Below, piece after piece: positions 8,383-17,092 of a DNA stretch of 50,078 bases. The notes under the pieces were generated by a model. The model saw only the letters and a program-made list of their open reading frames with translations, was not told where the DNA came from and did no database searches. The stretch comes from Thermoleophilia bacterium. Lineage in GTDB: Bacteria; Actinomycetota; Thermoleophilia; Miltoncostaeales; Miltoncostaeaceae. The translations under genes were made by a program, and so were the position numbers. Every line of letters starts with the position of its first letter. Position 1 is the first letter of the stretch. The stretch covers positions 1 through 50,078 of the forward strand of contig JADGPF010000011.1 of NCBI GenBank assembly GCA_017882585.1, read 5' to 3'.

Positions 8383-8388
8383 CAGCAT
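8383..8388 (+). promoter_or_regulatory. possible leaderless -10 box CAGCAT
   Basis: CAGCAT is separated by six bases (ACGACC) from the GTG at 8395, and there is no ribosome binding site. The first base departs from TANNNT, so this is weaker than the other examples. Confidence 0.35.
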
Positions 8389-8394
8389 ACGACC

Positions 8395-9348
8395 GTGACG
8401 GCCGAGGCGCAGCCCCTATCCCTCGACCTTCGCGACGTCGTCAAGCGCTATGCGCCCGACGCCCCGAACGCCGTGGACGGCATCGATCTCCGCGTCGCCC
8501 GCGGAGAGATCTTCGGCCTCTTGGGACCCAACGGCGCAGGCAAGACGACGACCATCGGCATCGCCACGACGCGGGTCCGCCCGACCGCGGGAACAGTGAT
8601 CGTCACCGGTATCGACGTCCGCGCACATCCGTCGGTCGCCAAGCGCCACATCGGAGTCGTGACCCAGTTCAACACGCTCGATCGCGCGTGCACCGTCGAG
8701 GAGAACCTGTACTTCCACGGCCGGTTTTTCGGCATGTCCCGGCACATCGCCCATGCTCGGGCAGCGGACCTGCTCGCGAGCTTCGGCATCGGCGATCGCG
8801 GGCGCACCATGGTTGCCGACTTGTCGGGCGGCCTCGCCCGGCGCACGCAGCTGGCCTGTGCGCTCATGCACCACCCGGAGGTGCTGTTTCTTGACGAGCC
8901 GACCACCGGGCTCGACCCGCAAAGCCGCATGGCGCTCTGGGATTCGGTGCGCACCCTGCGCGAGGCCGAGGGCATGGCCGTCGTGCTGACCACGCACTAC
9001 ATCGAAGAGGCCGATGCACTCTGTGACCGCGTGGCGGTCATGAACAACGGCAAGATCCTCGTCTGCGACACGCCCGAACACATCAAGCGCGACTCCGGTG
9101 ACGGCGTCTTGGTGACCTTGCGGCTGCGGGACGCCAATCCGGGCCTGGCGGAGCAGTTGCGCGGCCTCGCGGGCGTCGGGGCCGTCGATGTAGACCACGC
9201 GACGATCCGCGTCCACGTGACCGGCACCGACGGCATCGTCCCGCACGTCGTCGCGCTCGCCGGCGCAGACCTCCGCGATCTGGCGGTGGCCGAGCCGTCG
9301 CTCGAGACGGCGTTCATCGCCCTGACCGGACGGGCGCTGGTCCCGTGA
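8395..9348 (+). CDS. ABC-2 exporter ATPase (DrrA-like)
   Basis: The 317-residue ATPase has Walker A GPNGAGKTTT near 41-50, signature LSGGLARRTQLACALM, Walker B VLFLDEPTTGLD and switch His in LTTHYIEEAD. The long C-terminal domain (about 225-317) is typical of DrrA/CcmA-type ATPases that pair with ABC-2 permeases. The signature has Leu-Ala where most have Gln or Met-Arg, a tolerated variant. GTG at 8395 is favoured by a -10-like box six bases away; a TTG 18 bases upstream is possible. Its stop overlaps the permease start (GTGA). Likely job: export of a hydrophobic compound or lipid. Confidence 0.93.
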   Translation: MTAEAQPLSLDLRDVVKRYAPDAPNAVDGIDLRVARGEIFGLLGPNGAGKTTTIGIATTRVRPTAGTVIVTGIDVRAHPSVAKRHIGVVTQFNTLDRACTVEENLYFHGRFFGMSRHIAHARAADLLASFGIGDRGRTMVADLSGGLARRTQLACALMHHPEVLFLDEPTTGLDPQSRMALWDSVRTLREAEGMAVVLTTHYIEEADALCDRVAVMNNGKILVCDTPEHIKRDSGDGVLVTLRLRDANPGLAEQLRGLAGVGAVDVDHATIRVHVTGTDGIVPHVVALAGADLRDLAVAEPSLETAFIALTGRALVP

Positions 9349-10178
9349 CGACGCTCAGTATCGGGCGCGGTCCGGGACGCGCCGGCATCTACGCGCGGGC
9401 GTTCTGGGGCCTGATGCTGCGCGACGCGCGCGTGCTCGCCCGCGAATTCATCCCCTTTTTGCTGCGCACGATCATGAACCCGCTGCTGTTCACCTTCGTG
9501 TTCACCTACGTGTTTCCAAAGATCGGAGCCGGCATCACACCTGGCGGCGCCACGGGGGTGAGCTTCGCGACGGTGATCGCGCCGGGTCTGGTGGCGGTCG
9601 CGATCTTCTTCCAGGGCATCGCCGCCGTCGCGCTCCCGTTGGCCACCGAACTCGGGGGCACACGCGAGATCGAAGACCGGGTCATGGCGCCCCTGCCCGT
9701 CGGCATGGTGGCGCTCGAAAAGGTCGTCTGGAGCAGCTTCCAGTCGATCATCGCCGCCGCTGCGGTCCTCCCAATGGTGCTCCTGGTCTCAGCCGAGCCG
9801 GTGTCGGTCTCCGTCGCGAGCTGGCCGATGCTGATCGCCACCGTGCTGTTGGCGGCGCTCGTGGCGGGGTACCTGGGCCTGGTGATCGGGACCGTCGTCA
9901 AGCCCAAGCAGATCGGCCTGATCTTCTCGCTGGTGGTCGTCCCGGTGACGTTCCTGGGTTGCACCTACTATCCGTGGGCACAGCTGGGCAGCATTCGCTG
10001 GTTGCAGATCTTCACCCTGATCAACCCGCTGGTGTACGTGTCGGAAGGTCTGCGGACCGCGCTCACCCCGGCCATCCCGCACATGCCGGTGGGCGCCGTG
10101 ATCGTCGCGTTGGTCATCCAGGTGGCCGGCTTCGGCGCCCTCGGGACATGGCTGTTCATGCGCAGGGTGATCGACTGA
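9345..10178 (+). CDS. ABC-2 type permease (DrrB-like)
   Basis: This 277-residue protein has six predicted membrane helices and the ABC-2 signature region VVVPVTFLGCTYYPW near residue 198, followed by an amphipathic INPLVYVSEGLRTAL. It begins in a four-base overlap with the ATPase gene, so the two form one exporter. The convergent HD-GYP gene starts its stop 22 bases beyond. No substrate can be assigned. Confidence 0.92.
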   Translation: MTTLSIGRGPGRAGIYARAFWGLMLRDARVLAREFIPFLLRTIMNPLLFTFVFTYVFPKIGAGITPGGATGVSFATVIAPGLVAVAIFFQGIAAVALPLATELGGTREIEDRVMAPLPVGMVALEKVVWSSFQSIIAAAAVLPMVLLVSAEPVSVSVASWPMLIATVLLAALVAGYLGLVIGTVVKPKQIGLIFSLVVVPVTFLGCTYYPWAQLGSIRWLQIFTLINPLVYVSEGLRTALTPAIPHMPVGAVIVALVIQVAGFGALGTWLFMRRVID

Positions 10179-10200
10179 TCACCGGCTCCTCGGCGGGCGT

Positions 10201-11568
10201 CTAGCGCGCCGCGACGCGGTGGTCGCCGTTGCGCACGATCACGCGGATCAGCGCATCGACGACGGTGGGATCCAGCTGCGTGCCGGCAGCCGACTGGAGC
10301 TCGGCCATCGCCGCCTCGCGGGACATTGCGATGCGGTACGAACGCGTGGTGGTCATCGCGCTCCAGGTATCGCACGCCGACACGATGCGGGCCTCGATCG
10401 GGATCTCGTCGCCGCGCAGCCCATCCGGGTACCCGGTGCCGTCCCAGCGCTCGTGGTGTGCGCGCACGATCAGGCCGATGTTGCGCATCAGGCCGCCGAC
10501 CTGGTCCAGCATCCGCTGGCCCTCGGTCGTGTGGGTCTTGACGATGTCCCACTCGTCGGGGTCGAGCGGCCCCGGCTTGTTGATGATCTCCTTGGGAATC
10601 GCGACCTTGCCGACATCGTGCAGCATCGCGCCGAAGTCCACGCGGCGGCAGGTCTGCTCATCGAGCCGGAGCTCTTGCGCAACTTCCAGTGCCAACTGGA
10701 CGACCCCCCGCGAGTGCTCGCCGGTGTACGCGTCATCGGACTCCACAACGTCGCCGAGCACCATCGCGGTGCCTCGGTACGCAGCGTTGAGTTCGGTCAT
10801 CTGCTCAAGACGCCGTCGCCGCTCGTCTGAGAAGTAATGCATCAACAGCAGCAGCGGGACCAATAGCAACAGCGACCAGGGCACGTCGGTGGCCGCGATC
10901 GCGATCAGGAGCCCGACAGGCGCCAGGGCGATATCGATCTTGTAGACCCACAGGCCCTCGGTGAGCTGTTGGCGGGCCGTCATGCCGAGCACGAGCGCCT
11001 CGCGCACGGAGGAGATCGCCATGTCGAGCAGCAGCTGGGAGGCCAAGGCGGCGACGAGAATCCAGACCGCCGTTGCGGTGGGCGCCGGGGCGCCGGCTAG
11101 CGACAGGATGATCGCGGGACCGATCATGAAGCCCGCGCTCGCAAAGCCCAGCAGCGGCCGTGCAGGCGTCGAGCGCCGGGTCAGCACGTCGGGCACGCGT
11201 CCGAGGGCGAGGCCGACCCCGGTCACCAGGGGAACGATGGGCGGAGGCAACATGAACAGCGCCGGCACCGTCACGAGGACAATCGGCGCGGTGTGGCCCG
11301 CCTCGGTCACGAAGCGGGTCCGCGAAGCCACCGCCAGCACGGCCACGACCAGGAAGACTTCCGACCACGACAGCGCCCTGTGCCACGGCATGTAGATGGC
11401 CGTCGCGGTGGCGATGACCAGGAAGCTCCCACCGACGACAGCCAGCACGCGGCGCTCATCCGAAGTCAGCGGTGTCGCGTCACGCTTGAGACTGTCGGAG
11501 ATGAGTTCGTCTTGGCGCGCGCGCGGGCGCGCTCGCGAGACGGATTCCGGAAGTCGTGAGATGCCCAC
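10201..11568 (-). CDS. membrane-anchored HD-GYP domain phosphodiesterase
   Basis: The protein has about 455 residues. Seven predicted membrane helices fill the first half, a MASE-like sensory module. The C-terminal HD-GYP domain shows MLHDVGKVAIP, HTTEGQRML, RAHHERWDGTGYPDGL and ARIVSACDTWSAMTT, that is the HD pair, both downstream His motifs and GYP. Such domains hydrolyse cyclic di-GMP. No GGDEF partner is in the window. The start is uncertain: an ATG at 11652 and others further upstream are open, but that part is unusually AT-rich and contains a TTGTCA box, so I prefer the GTG at 11568. Confidence 0.9.
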   Translation of the reverse strand: MGISRLPESVSRARPRARQDELISDSLKRDATPLTSDERRVLAVVGGSFLVIATATAIYMPWHRALSWSEVFLVVAVLAVASRTRFVTEAGHTAPIVLVTVPALFMLPPPIVPLVTGVGLALGRVPDVLTRRSTPARPLLGFASAGFMIGPAIILSLAGAPAPTATAVWILVAALASQLLLDMAISSVREALVLGMTARQQLTEGLWVYKIDIALAPVGLLIAIAATDVPWSLLLLVPLLLLMHYFSDERRRRLEQMTELNAAYRGTAMVLGDVVESDDAYTGEHSRGVVQLALEVAQELRLDEQTCRRVDFGAMLHDVGKVAIPKEIINKPGPLDPDEWDIVKTHTTEGQRMLDQVGGLMRNIGLIVRAHHERWDGTGYPDGLRGDEIPIEARIVSACDTWSAMTTTRSYRIAMSREAAMAELQSAAGTQLDPTVVDALIRVIVRNGDHRVAAR

Positions 11569-11712
11569 GAGTCCTGAATCGAACGCTGTAGCCGTAATCT
11601 TGAGCCTTTTGACAAAGTTCTTACGCGGGCTCGGCGGCACGATCGCCGGCATGACCGCGCAATGAGGCTCACGCTCGGGGGATACGGTTCTATCGGCAGC
11701 GGTGTCCGAACA

Positions 11713-11724
11713 CATAACAATTTG
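11713..11724 (+). repeat. intergenic 12-mer CATAACAATTTG, copy 1
   Basis: This AT-rich 12-mer lies 52 bases before the LLM oxidoreductase start. An identical copy lies before the Crp/Fnr gene at 33048. In DNA this GC-rich an exact shared AT-rich 12-mer is unlikely by chance and may be a regulator site. Confidence 0.5.
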
Positions 11725-11776
11725 CACGAGGTGGTGCGCTTGACCCAGACCCGCCCGAACCGCAGACTTCCCCCAC

Positions 11777-12937
11777 ATGAATCACGCACGACTCGGCTTC
11801 GGGTTGTTTCTGGCCCCCTTCCACGCCTTGGGCGATTCGCCCACGCTGGCGCTCGAACGCGACCTGGAACTCATCGGTTGGACTGACCGGCTCGGCTACG
11901 ACGAAGCGTGGGTCGGAGAGCACCACACCAGTGGCTGGGAGACGATCGCCTCGCCGGAGCTGTTCCTGGCCGTCGCCGCCGAGCGCACCCGCCACATCCG
12001 GCTCGGCACCGGTGCGATCAGCCTGCCCTACCACCATCCGCTGATGGTCGCCGATCGCGTGATCCTGCTCGACCACCTGACCCGCGGCAGGATCAACTTC
12101 GGCGTTGGTCCGGGTGGACACATCTCCGATGCGCTGATGCTCGGGCTCGATCCCGCCGTGTTGCGCGATCGCATGGCCGAGGCCATTCGGGTGATCGTCC
12201 GCCTGATGACCGAGCCCGAGCCGCTCACCGTGCGCTCGGAGTGGTTCACGCTCGTCGATGCCGTCGTGCAGTTGCGCCCGTACCAGCGCCCCACGCCGCC
12301 GATTGCCGTCACGAGCATGGAGTCACCGGCGGGGATGCGCCTGGCCGGTGAGCTGGGGGCCGGTGTCCTGTCGCTGACCGTCGCCAAGGCGACCGGCGGC
12401 AGCATGGACCTGCGCCGACAGTGGGCCGAGGCCGAACATAGCGCCGAGGTGGCCGGAACCCGTGTCCACCGTCGCGACTGGCGCCTGGTGATCCCGGTCC
12501 ACATCGCCGAGACGCGCGCTCAGGCACTGGCGGAAACGCGCGAAGGCGGCGCCCGCCACATGCTCGAGTACGTCGAGGCGACCACCGGCCGGCCGTGCCC
12601 GGTTCCCGGACCCGCGGAACAGATCGTCGAGCAGATGGCCGAGCTCGGGGCCTGGGTGATCGGCACGCCGGAGGACCTGATCGCGGTCATTACCGACTTG
12701 GCCCGGATGAGCGGCGGATTCGGGACCGTGCTGTTTTGGGGCCACGAATGGGCGCCGTTCGATGCGGTCAAGCGCAGCCACGAACTGATCGCACGCTACG
12801 TGATGCCGCATTTCCAAGGATCTCTCGCGGGGCTCGTCGCGTCGAACACCATCGTGCGGGCCGGGGCAGATCGCCTGCATGAGCTGCGCTCGGATGCCAC
12901 CGCCAAGGCGAAAGCCGCGCCTCCCCCCGGCGGCTGA
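11777..12937 (+). CDS. LLM-class flavin-dependent oxidoreductase
   Basis: The 386-residue enzyme belongs to the luciferase-like monooxygenase family. Signs are GFGLFLAPFHALG at the start, DEAWVGEHHTSGWE near residue 43, LGTGAISLPYHHPLMVADR, and RINFGVGPGGHISDA. The sequence is of the limonene-monooxygenase or alkane-monooxygenase type using reduced FMN or F420; which cofactor is used cannot be decided. The substrate is unknown. No ribosome binding site is seen; CAGACT lies eight bases before the ATG, and the recurring 12-mer lies further upstream. It is divergent from the HD-GYP gene and convergent with the methyltransferase. Confidence 0.9.
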   Translation: MNHARLGFGLFLAPFHALGDSPTLALERDLELIGWTDRLGYDEAWVGEHHTSGWETIASPELFLAVAAERTRHIRLGTGAISLPYHHPLMVADRVILLDHLTRGRINFGVGPGGHISDALMLGLDPAVLRDRMAEAIRVIVRLMTEPEPLTVRSEWFTLVDAVVQLRPYQRPTPPIAVTSMESPAGMRLAGELGAGVLSLTVAKATGGSMDLRRQWAEAEHSAEVAGTRVHRRDWRLVIPVHIAETRAQALAETREGGARHMLEYVEATTGRPCPVPGPAEQIVEQMAELGAWVIGTPEDLIAVITDLARMSGGFGTVLFWGHEWAPFDAVKRSHELIARYVMPHFQGSLAGLVASNTIVRAGADRLHELRSDATAKAKAAPPPGG

Positions 12938-12951
12938 CGTCGCGTGCCGAA

Positions 12952-13998
12952 CTACGCCGACGTTCGGGCGCGTCGGAACAGGTAGTGGCTGACGATGAAC
13001 TGGTTACCATCGTCATACCCCCACAGGCCCTCGCACGCCAGGAAGAACAGCCGCCAGCGGCGCAGCTGACGGGCGGCGCGACGCCGGCCGACGTGCGTCG
13101 CCAGCACGGCGCGCGCGGCCTCGCGGTTCCGATCAACGCGCTCGAGCCACGCCCGGGCCGTGCGGGCGTAGTGCATTCCCGAGACGCACCATTGGTCGAC
13201 GAGCGTCAGATCGTCGGCGACGCGCGGGAGCAGACCATCGGAGAGCATCGTCCCCCCGGTGAAAAAGTGCCGCGCAATCCAGTCGGAGCGAGCCTGGGCG
13301 TCGAACCGAAAGGCCAGCGTCCGGTGGGAGAAGACATGCACGAACAGGCGCCCGTCCGGTCGCAGCCAGCTTGCCATTCGGGCAAGCAACGCACGATGGT
13401 TGCGCACGTGTTCGAGCATCTCGACGGACATGATGCGATCGAACGTCCGATCCGGGACGAACGCGTTCACGTCGGCGGTGATCACGCGCACGTTGGTGAG
13501 TCCGCGCGCGGCCGCCGCCTGTTCGATGTACGCCCGTTGGGACGCGCTGTTCGAGACCCCGGTCACCGTGCTCGAGGGGTAGTGCTCGGCCAGCCAGAGC
13601 GTCAGCGACCCCCAGCCGCACCCCAGATCGAGCATCTCGTGGCCGTCGTGCAGGTCGGCGCGCTCTGCATACAGGACCAGCATCGCCTCCTCGGCGGCCG
13701 CGAGATCATGGACCCCGTCGGGCCACAGCGCACAGGAGTACTTGCGCCGCGGCCCGAGGCACAGGGCAAAGAACTCAGCCGGGACCTCATAGTGCTGGAG
13801 GTTCGCGGCCTCGGTCGCCACCGCGATCTGACCCCGGTCCGAGTCGGCGATCTGCGCCCGCAGCCGCTCGGACTGAGCCTCCACGCCGCCACGTGATTCG
13901 AGGCGAATCCGGCGCCTAATCCGGGTGCGGATCGCCGCGCGCAGCACGATGTCCGGGAGCCCGACACGCTCGGCGAGTTCGATTCCCAGCGGCTCCAT
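12952..13998 (-). CDS. cyclopropane-fatty-acid-synthase-like SAM methyltransferase
   Basis: The 348-residue protein has a conserved N-terminal block with NLQHYEVPAEFFALCLGP (about 65-85), then the SAM-binding motif EMLDLGCGWGSLTLWLAEHY near residue 120, and SVEMLEHVRNH near 190. This is the CFA synthase/mycolic acid methyltransferase family, which modifies unsaturated acyl chains of membrane lipids. The family usually has 380-420 residues; this one belongs to the shorter group often found beside DUF1295 genes. The latter lies divergently 80 bases away. The ATG at 13998 is six bases after a TAGCGT box, so it is probably translated leaderless. A GTG two codons upstream is possible. Confidence 0.88.
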   Translation of the reverse strand: MEPLGIELAERVGLPDIVLRAAIRTRIRRRIRLESRGGVEAQSERLRAQIADSDRGQIAVATEAANLQHYEVPAEFFALCLGPRRKYSCALWPDGVHDLAAAEEAMLVLYAERADLHDGHEMLDLGCGWGSLTLWLAEHYPSSTVTGVSNSASQRAYIEQAAAARGLTNVRVITADVNAFVPDRTFDRIMSVEMLEHVRNHRALLARMASWLRPDGRLFVHVFSHRTLAFRFDAQARSDWIARHFFTGGTMLSDGLLPRVADDLTLVDQWCVSGMHYARTARAWLERVDRNREAARAVLATHVGRRRAARQLRRWRLFFLACEGLWGYDDGNQFIVSHYLFRRARTSA

Positions 13999-14004
13999 GC
14001 CCAC

Positions 14005-14010
14005 ACGCTA
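14005..14010 (-). promoter_or_regulatory. leaderless -10 box TAGCGT
   Basis: On the minus strand TAGCGT is followed by six bases (GTGGGC) and the ATG of the methyltransferase. The identical box with the identical spacing precedes the alcohol dehydrogenase at 17657. Confidence 0.6.
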
Positions 14011-14066
14011 CCGATCCGCGCGCCGATGGTGACCGGGTCCCGCTTGGCCTTCTGCCCACCAGTTGA

Positions 14067-14072
14067 CACGCT
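14067..14072 (+). promoter_or_regulatory. possible leaderless -10 box CACGCT
   Basis: CACGCT is followed by six bases (GCAGCC) and the GTG of the DUF1295 gene, with no ribosome binding site. Only the first base departs from TANNNT. Confidence 0.4.
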
Positions 14073-14078
14073 GCAGCC

Positions 14079-14858
14079 GTGACGGTGCTTGCGACATTTG
14101 GCTGGTGCGCCCTCGGGGTCGCCGTGTTGATGCTGGTGCTCTGGCTGGCGAGCATCCGCCTCCGGGACGTCAGCATCATCGACCCGTTCTGGGGCTTTGG
14201 CTTTGTGGTGGTCGCCTGGATCGCCGGACTGTCCGCCCCGGGCGACCCCGGGCGCCGCGCCCTGCTGGTGGTCCTCACCTCGATCTGGGGTCTCCGACTG
14301 TTCGGGTACCTGCTCTGGCGCAACCACGGCGCGCCGGAGGACTTTCGCTACGCCGCGATGCGCACGCGCCAGGGCCGCCGTTTCGTCTGGATTAGCCTCG
14401 TGAGCGTCTTCGCGCTCCAGGGCGTGCTGATGCTGGTCGTCTCCTTGCCGGTCCAGATGGGGGGCATCCCGAGCGGGCCCGCGCTCGGGCCGGTCGCGGT
14501 GCTTGGCACGATCTGCTGGGCGTGCGGCCTCGCGTTCGAGACGATCGGCGACAGCCAACTGGCGCGTTTCCGTGCAAACGCGGACAACCGCGGCAAGGTA
14601 CTCGCGACGGGTCTGTGGCGGTATACCCGGCACCCCAACTACTTCGGGGACTTCCTGGTGTGGTGGGGCCTGTGGCTGATCGCGGCCGAGACGGGCTGGG
14701 GAGTGTTGACGTTCCCGGGACCGGTGCTGATGAGCATCCTGCTGATCCGGGTGTCCGGGGTCAGCCTCCTGGAGCGTGACATCGGGGCGCGCCGGCCGGG
14801 CTACGCCGAGTATGTCCGTCGCACCAGCGCCTTCTTCCCGCGCCCGCCGCACGGCTGA
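14079..14858 (+). CDS. DUF1295 (steroid 5-alpha-reductase-like) membrane protein
   Basis: The 259-residue protein has about seven membrane helices. It shows the DUF1295 signatures DVSIIDPFWGFGFVVVAW near residue 30, RNHGAPEDFRY, ETIGDSQLARFR and LWRYTRHPNYFGDFLVWWG near 185-200, the latter being the NADPH-binding region of the steroid reductase/ICMT superfamily. Family members reduce or methylate lipid substrates. Its divergent partner is a CFA-type methyltransferase. In other bacteria the two families often travel together, which suggests joint modification of membrane acyl chains. The exact reaction is inference. Confidence 0.88.
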   Translation: MTVLATFGWCALGVAVLMLVLWLASIRLRDVSIIDPFWGFGFVVVAWIAGLSAPGDPGRRALLVVLTSIWGLRLFGYLLWRNHGAPEDFRYAAMRTRQGRRFVWISLVSVFALQGVLMLVVSLPVQMGGIPSGPALGPVAVLGTICWACGLAFETIGDSQLARFRANADNRGKVLATGLWRYTRHPNYFGDFLVWWGLWLIAAETGWGVLTFPGPVLMSILLIRVSGVSLLERDIGARRPGYAEYVRRTSAFFPRPPHG

Positions 14859-14871
14859 TCCGTCACGTCGT

Positions 14872-15675
14872 TCAGACCGGGCCGGGTCCGGTCGAGACGA
14901 ACGAAATGCCCTCTCGGTCGAGCAGCACCTTGATGCGACGTCGCAGCTCGCGGCCGACCACCCACTGACGGCCCGGGCGGGTCTCGACCGTGAGCTTGAT
15001 GTCCATGCGGTCGGCCCCGAACGCGTCGACGCCGAGGACCTCGACGTCGCTACGGATGTCCGGGCCAAAGACCGGGTCACTGCGCAGGTCGGCGCCGGCC
15101 GCCGTCGCCAGCGCCAGCGCGTGGTCCACATCGACGTCGTAGGGCAGCGGCAGCACCAGCACGCTGCGCGAGAAGACCCGCGTCTGGTTGCTGGAGATGC
15201 GGATCTCGCCATTAGAGACGACGTGGCGGGTCCCGTCGGCGCCGCGCAGCACCGTCGTCCGCAGACCCACCGATTCCACGGTGCCCGAGACGTTGGCCAC
15301 CTGGACGGTGTCGCCGACGTCGTACTGGTTCTCGAGCAGGATAAAGAACCCCGACACCACGTCGCGCACCAGGCTCTGCGCGCCCAAGCCGATTGCGATC
15401 GCACCGATGCCCGCGGTCGCGAGCAGCGGCGCGACCGGCACCCCGAGCTCCTGCAGGACCATCACGACGGCGGTGATCCAGAGGATCACGAGAATGACCG
15501 ACAACAGGATCCCGGTCATCGTATGCGCGCGCTTCTGGCCGGAGCTGCCGTCTTCGAACTTGTCCGACATCCGGTGTTCGAGCCGGTGAATCATGAGTCG
15601 CGCCGTGGCGGTGATCGCCGCGCTGATCACGACGATCACCGCCACGGCGACAAGGACACTCAGCCAGTGACTCAC
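14872..15675 (-). CDS. small-conductance mechanosensitive channel (MscS family)
   Basis: The 267-residue protein has three membrane helices at the N-terminus (about 5-25, 53-78 and 84-105). The pore-lining third helix is Gly/Ala rich, LATAGIGAIAIGLGAQSLVRD, and is followed by the MscS beta domain with NQYDVGDTVQV and VESVGLRTTVLRGADG. It should open under membrane tension to release solutes. The GTG start lies six bases after the stop of the DUF1385 gene, so both are one operon. The C-terminal alpha/beta domain is complete. Confidence 0.93.
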   Translation of the reverse strand: MSHWLSVLVAVAVIVVISAAITATARLMIHRLEHRMSDKFEDGSSGQKRAHTMTGILLSVILVILWITAVVMVLQELGVPVAPLLATAGIGAIAIGLGAQSLVRDVVSGFFILLENQYDVGDTVQVANVSGTVESVGLRTTVLRGADGTRHVVSNGEIRISSNQTRVFSRSVLVLPLPYDVDVDHALALATAAGADLRSDPVFGPDIRSDVEVLGVDAFGADRMDIKLTVETRPGRQWVVGRELRRRIKVLLDREGISFVSTGPGPV

Positions 15676-15681
15676 CGCCGC

Positions 15682-16677
15682 TTAGCTCGCCGTCGACGGA
15701 AGCTCGGCTCCGGCGACCGCAAGGATGTCCTGGTGGGTCGTGGGTGCACTGGGGGGGCGCAGCGCCTCGTGCAACGCGGCCACCGCGACCTCCAGTTCCT
15801 CGGCACCGGGCGGACGGGTCGTCAGGTATTGGGCCCACATCCCCGGAGCCGACAGGAACCGCCACCGGCCGCCGGACAGGCGCGCCGCCTGGCGCTGGAT
15901 CTCGAAGGCGATCGCCGTGACGACCGGCGCCAGGATGATCCGGGTGGCGATCAGGGCGACATAGCTGAAGTTCCCGGTCGCCCACAGCACAACCCCGTAC
16001 ACGCCGATCGAGACGACCGCCGAGACCACGAGAAACGACGTGCCGCAGCGCGGGTGAAAGCGCGTGAACCCTGCGGCGGCGGCCGCGGTCAGCGGCGCGC
16101 CCGCCTCGTAGGCCGCGATCGCCTGATGCTCGGCGCCATGGTAGGACAGGATGCGCCGGAACGGTCGCAGCATGCTCATCAGTAGGAGCACCCCGAGCAG
16201 CAGGCCCAGCCGAATCGCCGCATCGGCCACGATGAACGCGGCACCGGTCAGGCCGGCCTGCTTGGCGATCACGATCGGCGCAACACGGAAGGCGAGCACC
16301 TGTACGAGGATGCCGATCACCGCGCCCACGACCATCAGGACTTTGGCCCACCAACTCAGCGGCTCGTCCTCCGGCACGTCGACGTCGCCCGCAGCGTCCG
16401 ACTCGGGCGCGGCCCAGCGCAGTCGGTCGCCAATCAGCATCGCCTCCTTGCCGGTGCCCAGCGCGGTGCGCATCGCCACGATTCCGCGCGCAAGCGGCAG
16501 CTTGATCCAGCGGCCGGTGGGCGGCTGGAGATCGAATCCCTCGGTGACAATGAGTCCGGTCGCCTCTTGGCGGACGGCAACGCCGACGCGCCGGGCCGTG
16601 CGCATCATTACGCCCCCGGGCAGCGCGTTACCGCCGACGAGACCGATCGAGCGTGAGGTGTCTGGCGCGTCACTCAT
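15682..16677 (-). CDS. DUF1385 multi-pass membrane protein
   Basis: The 331-residue protein carries the DUF1385 marks: NALPGGVMMRT at the start, LPLARGIVAMRTALGTGKEAM, LSYHGAEHQAIAAYEAG and FHPRCGTSFLVV. About five membrane helices lie between residues 108 and 265. The conserved His/Glu/Cys in HGAEH and HPRCGT could bind a metal, but the family function is unknown. Many actinobacteria place a DUF1385 gene near rho and prfA; here it heads an operon with the MscS channel. Confidence 0.88.
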   Translation of the reverse strand: MSDAPDTSRSIGLVGGNALPGGVMMRTARRVGVAVRQEATGLIVTEGFDLQPPTGRWIKLPLARGIVAMRTALGTGKEAMLIGDRLRWAAPESDAAGDVDVPEDEPLSWWAKVLMVVGAVIGILVQVLAFRVAPIVIAKQAGLTGAAFIVADAAIRLGLLLGVLLLMSMLRPFRRILSYHGAEHQAIAAYEAGAPLTAAAAAGFTRFHPRCGTSFLVVSAVVSIGVYGVVLWATGNFSYVALIATRIILAPVVTAIAFEIQRQAARLSGGRWRFLSAPGMWAQYLTTRPPGAEELEVAVAALHEALRPPSAPTTHQDILAVAGAELPSTAS

Positions 16678-16720
16678 GATCGGGCAATCCTGACAGCAGC
16701 GTCAATGTCCTGCAGAGGTG

Positions 16721-16746
16721 GGCGTCGGCCGCGACCCGGCGACGCC
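16721..16746 (-). terminator. hairpin after the 17.6-16.8 kb minus-strand genes
   Basis: GGCGTC with an inner GCC pairs with GGC and GACGCC to give a nine-pair stem with one bulge. It lies 30 bases beyond the stop at 16776. No U-tract follows. Confidence 0.45.
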
Positions 16747-16775
16747 GGTGCGGCAGCACGGCGATCAGGCGCCGC

Positions 16776-17078
16776 TCACTGGCTCTGACGCAGGGCGATC
16801 GTCAGCTCGACCAGCCGCGCATCGACCATGCCAGCCAGCTTGAGGGCTTCCTTTGCCAGGCGACTGCTGTCCCGAGCGGCGGCGGCCATCCCGCGCGCCA
16901 CCTCGAGCTGAAAGCCGCCCGTTACGGTGCGCGTCACGGCGTCGTGATCGGCACCGAGCGAGTGTGCGATCCCCGGCATGACCTCGAGCACCGCGCGCAA
17001 CTGCCCCGCCGGATCGTCGGCGAGCACATCGGTCGAACGTGCGCGAAACCGCACTTCATAGACGCTCATTCGGGCCAT
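16776..17078 (-). CDS. small protein of unknown function
   Basis: This 100-residue protein has no signal peptide or membrane segment. It begins MARMSVYEVRFRA with a likely strand and then has a long helical part (from about residue 25) ending RLVELTIALRQSQ. I recognise no family. The ATG lies six bases after a TAGGAC box that directly follows the stop of the upstream gene at 17093, so it has either its own leaderless promoter or is read from the upstream gene, 14 bases away. A protein-interaction role is possible but is not shown. Confidence 0.65.
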   Translation of the reverse strand: MARMSVYEVRFRARSTDVLADDPAGQLRAVLEVMPGIAHSLGADHDAVTRTVTGGFQLEVARGMAAAARDSSRLAKEALKLAGMVDARLVELTIALRQSQ

Positions 17079-17084
17079 TACTGA

Positions 17085-17090
17085 GTCCTA
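17085..17090 (-). promoter_or_regulatory. possible leaderless -10 box TAGGAC
   Basis: TAGGAC on the minus strand is followed by six bases (TCAGTA) and the ATG at 17078. The last base differs from TANNNT. Confidence 0.4.
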
Positions 17091-17092
17091 CC

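Noticed and set aside
14063-14068. TTGACA as a -35 box for the DUF1295 gene
   Set aside because: No TANNNT lies 16-18 bases downstream; that position falls inside the coding region. The leaderless CACGCT box fits better.
13602-15404. 600-residue open frame on the minus strand across the methyltransferase, DUF1295 and MscS genes
   Set aside because: It crosses three well-supported genes and its translation is Arg/Pro/Ala-rich low-complexity sequence without a family; typical shadow frame of GC-rich DNA.
14776-16185. 469-residue plus-strand frame opposite MscS and DUF1385 genes
   Set aside because: Arg/Asp/Gln-rich sequence with no domain; both minus-strand genes are clear.
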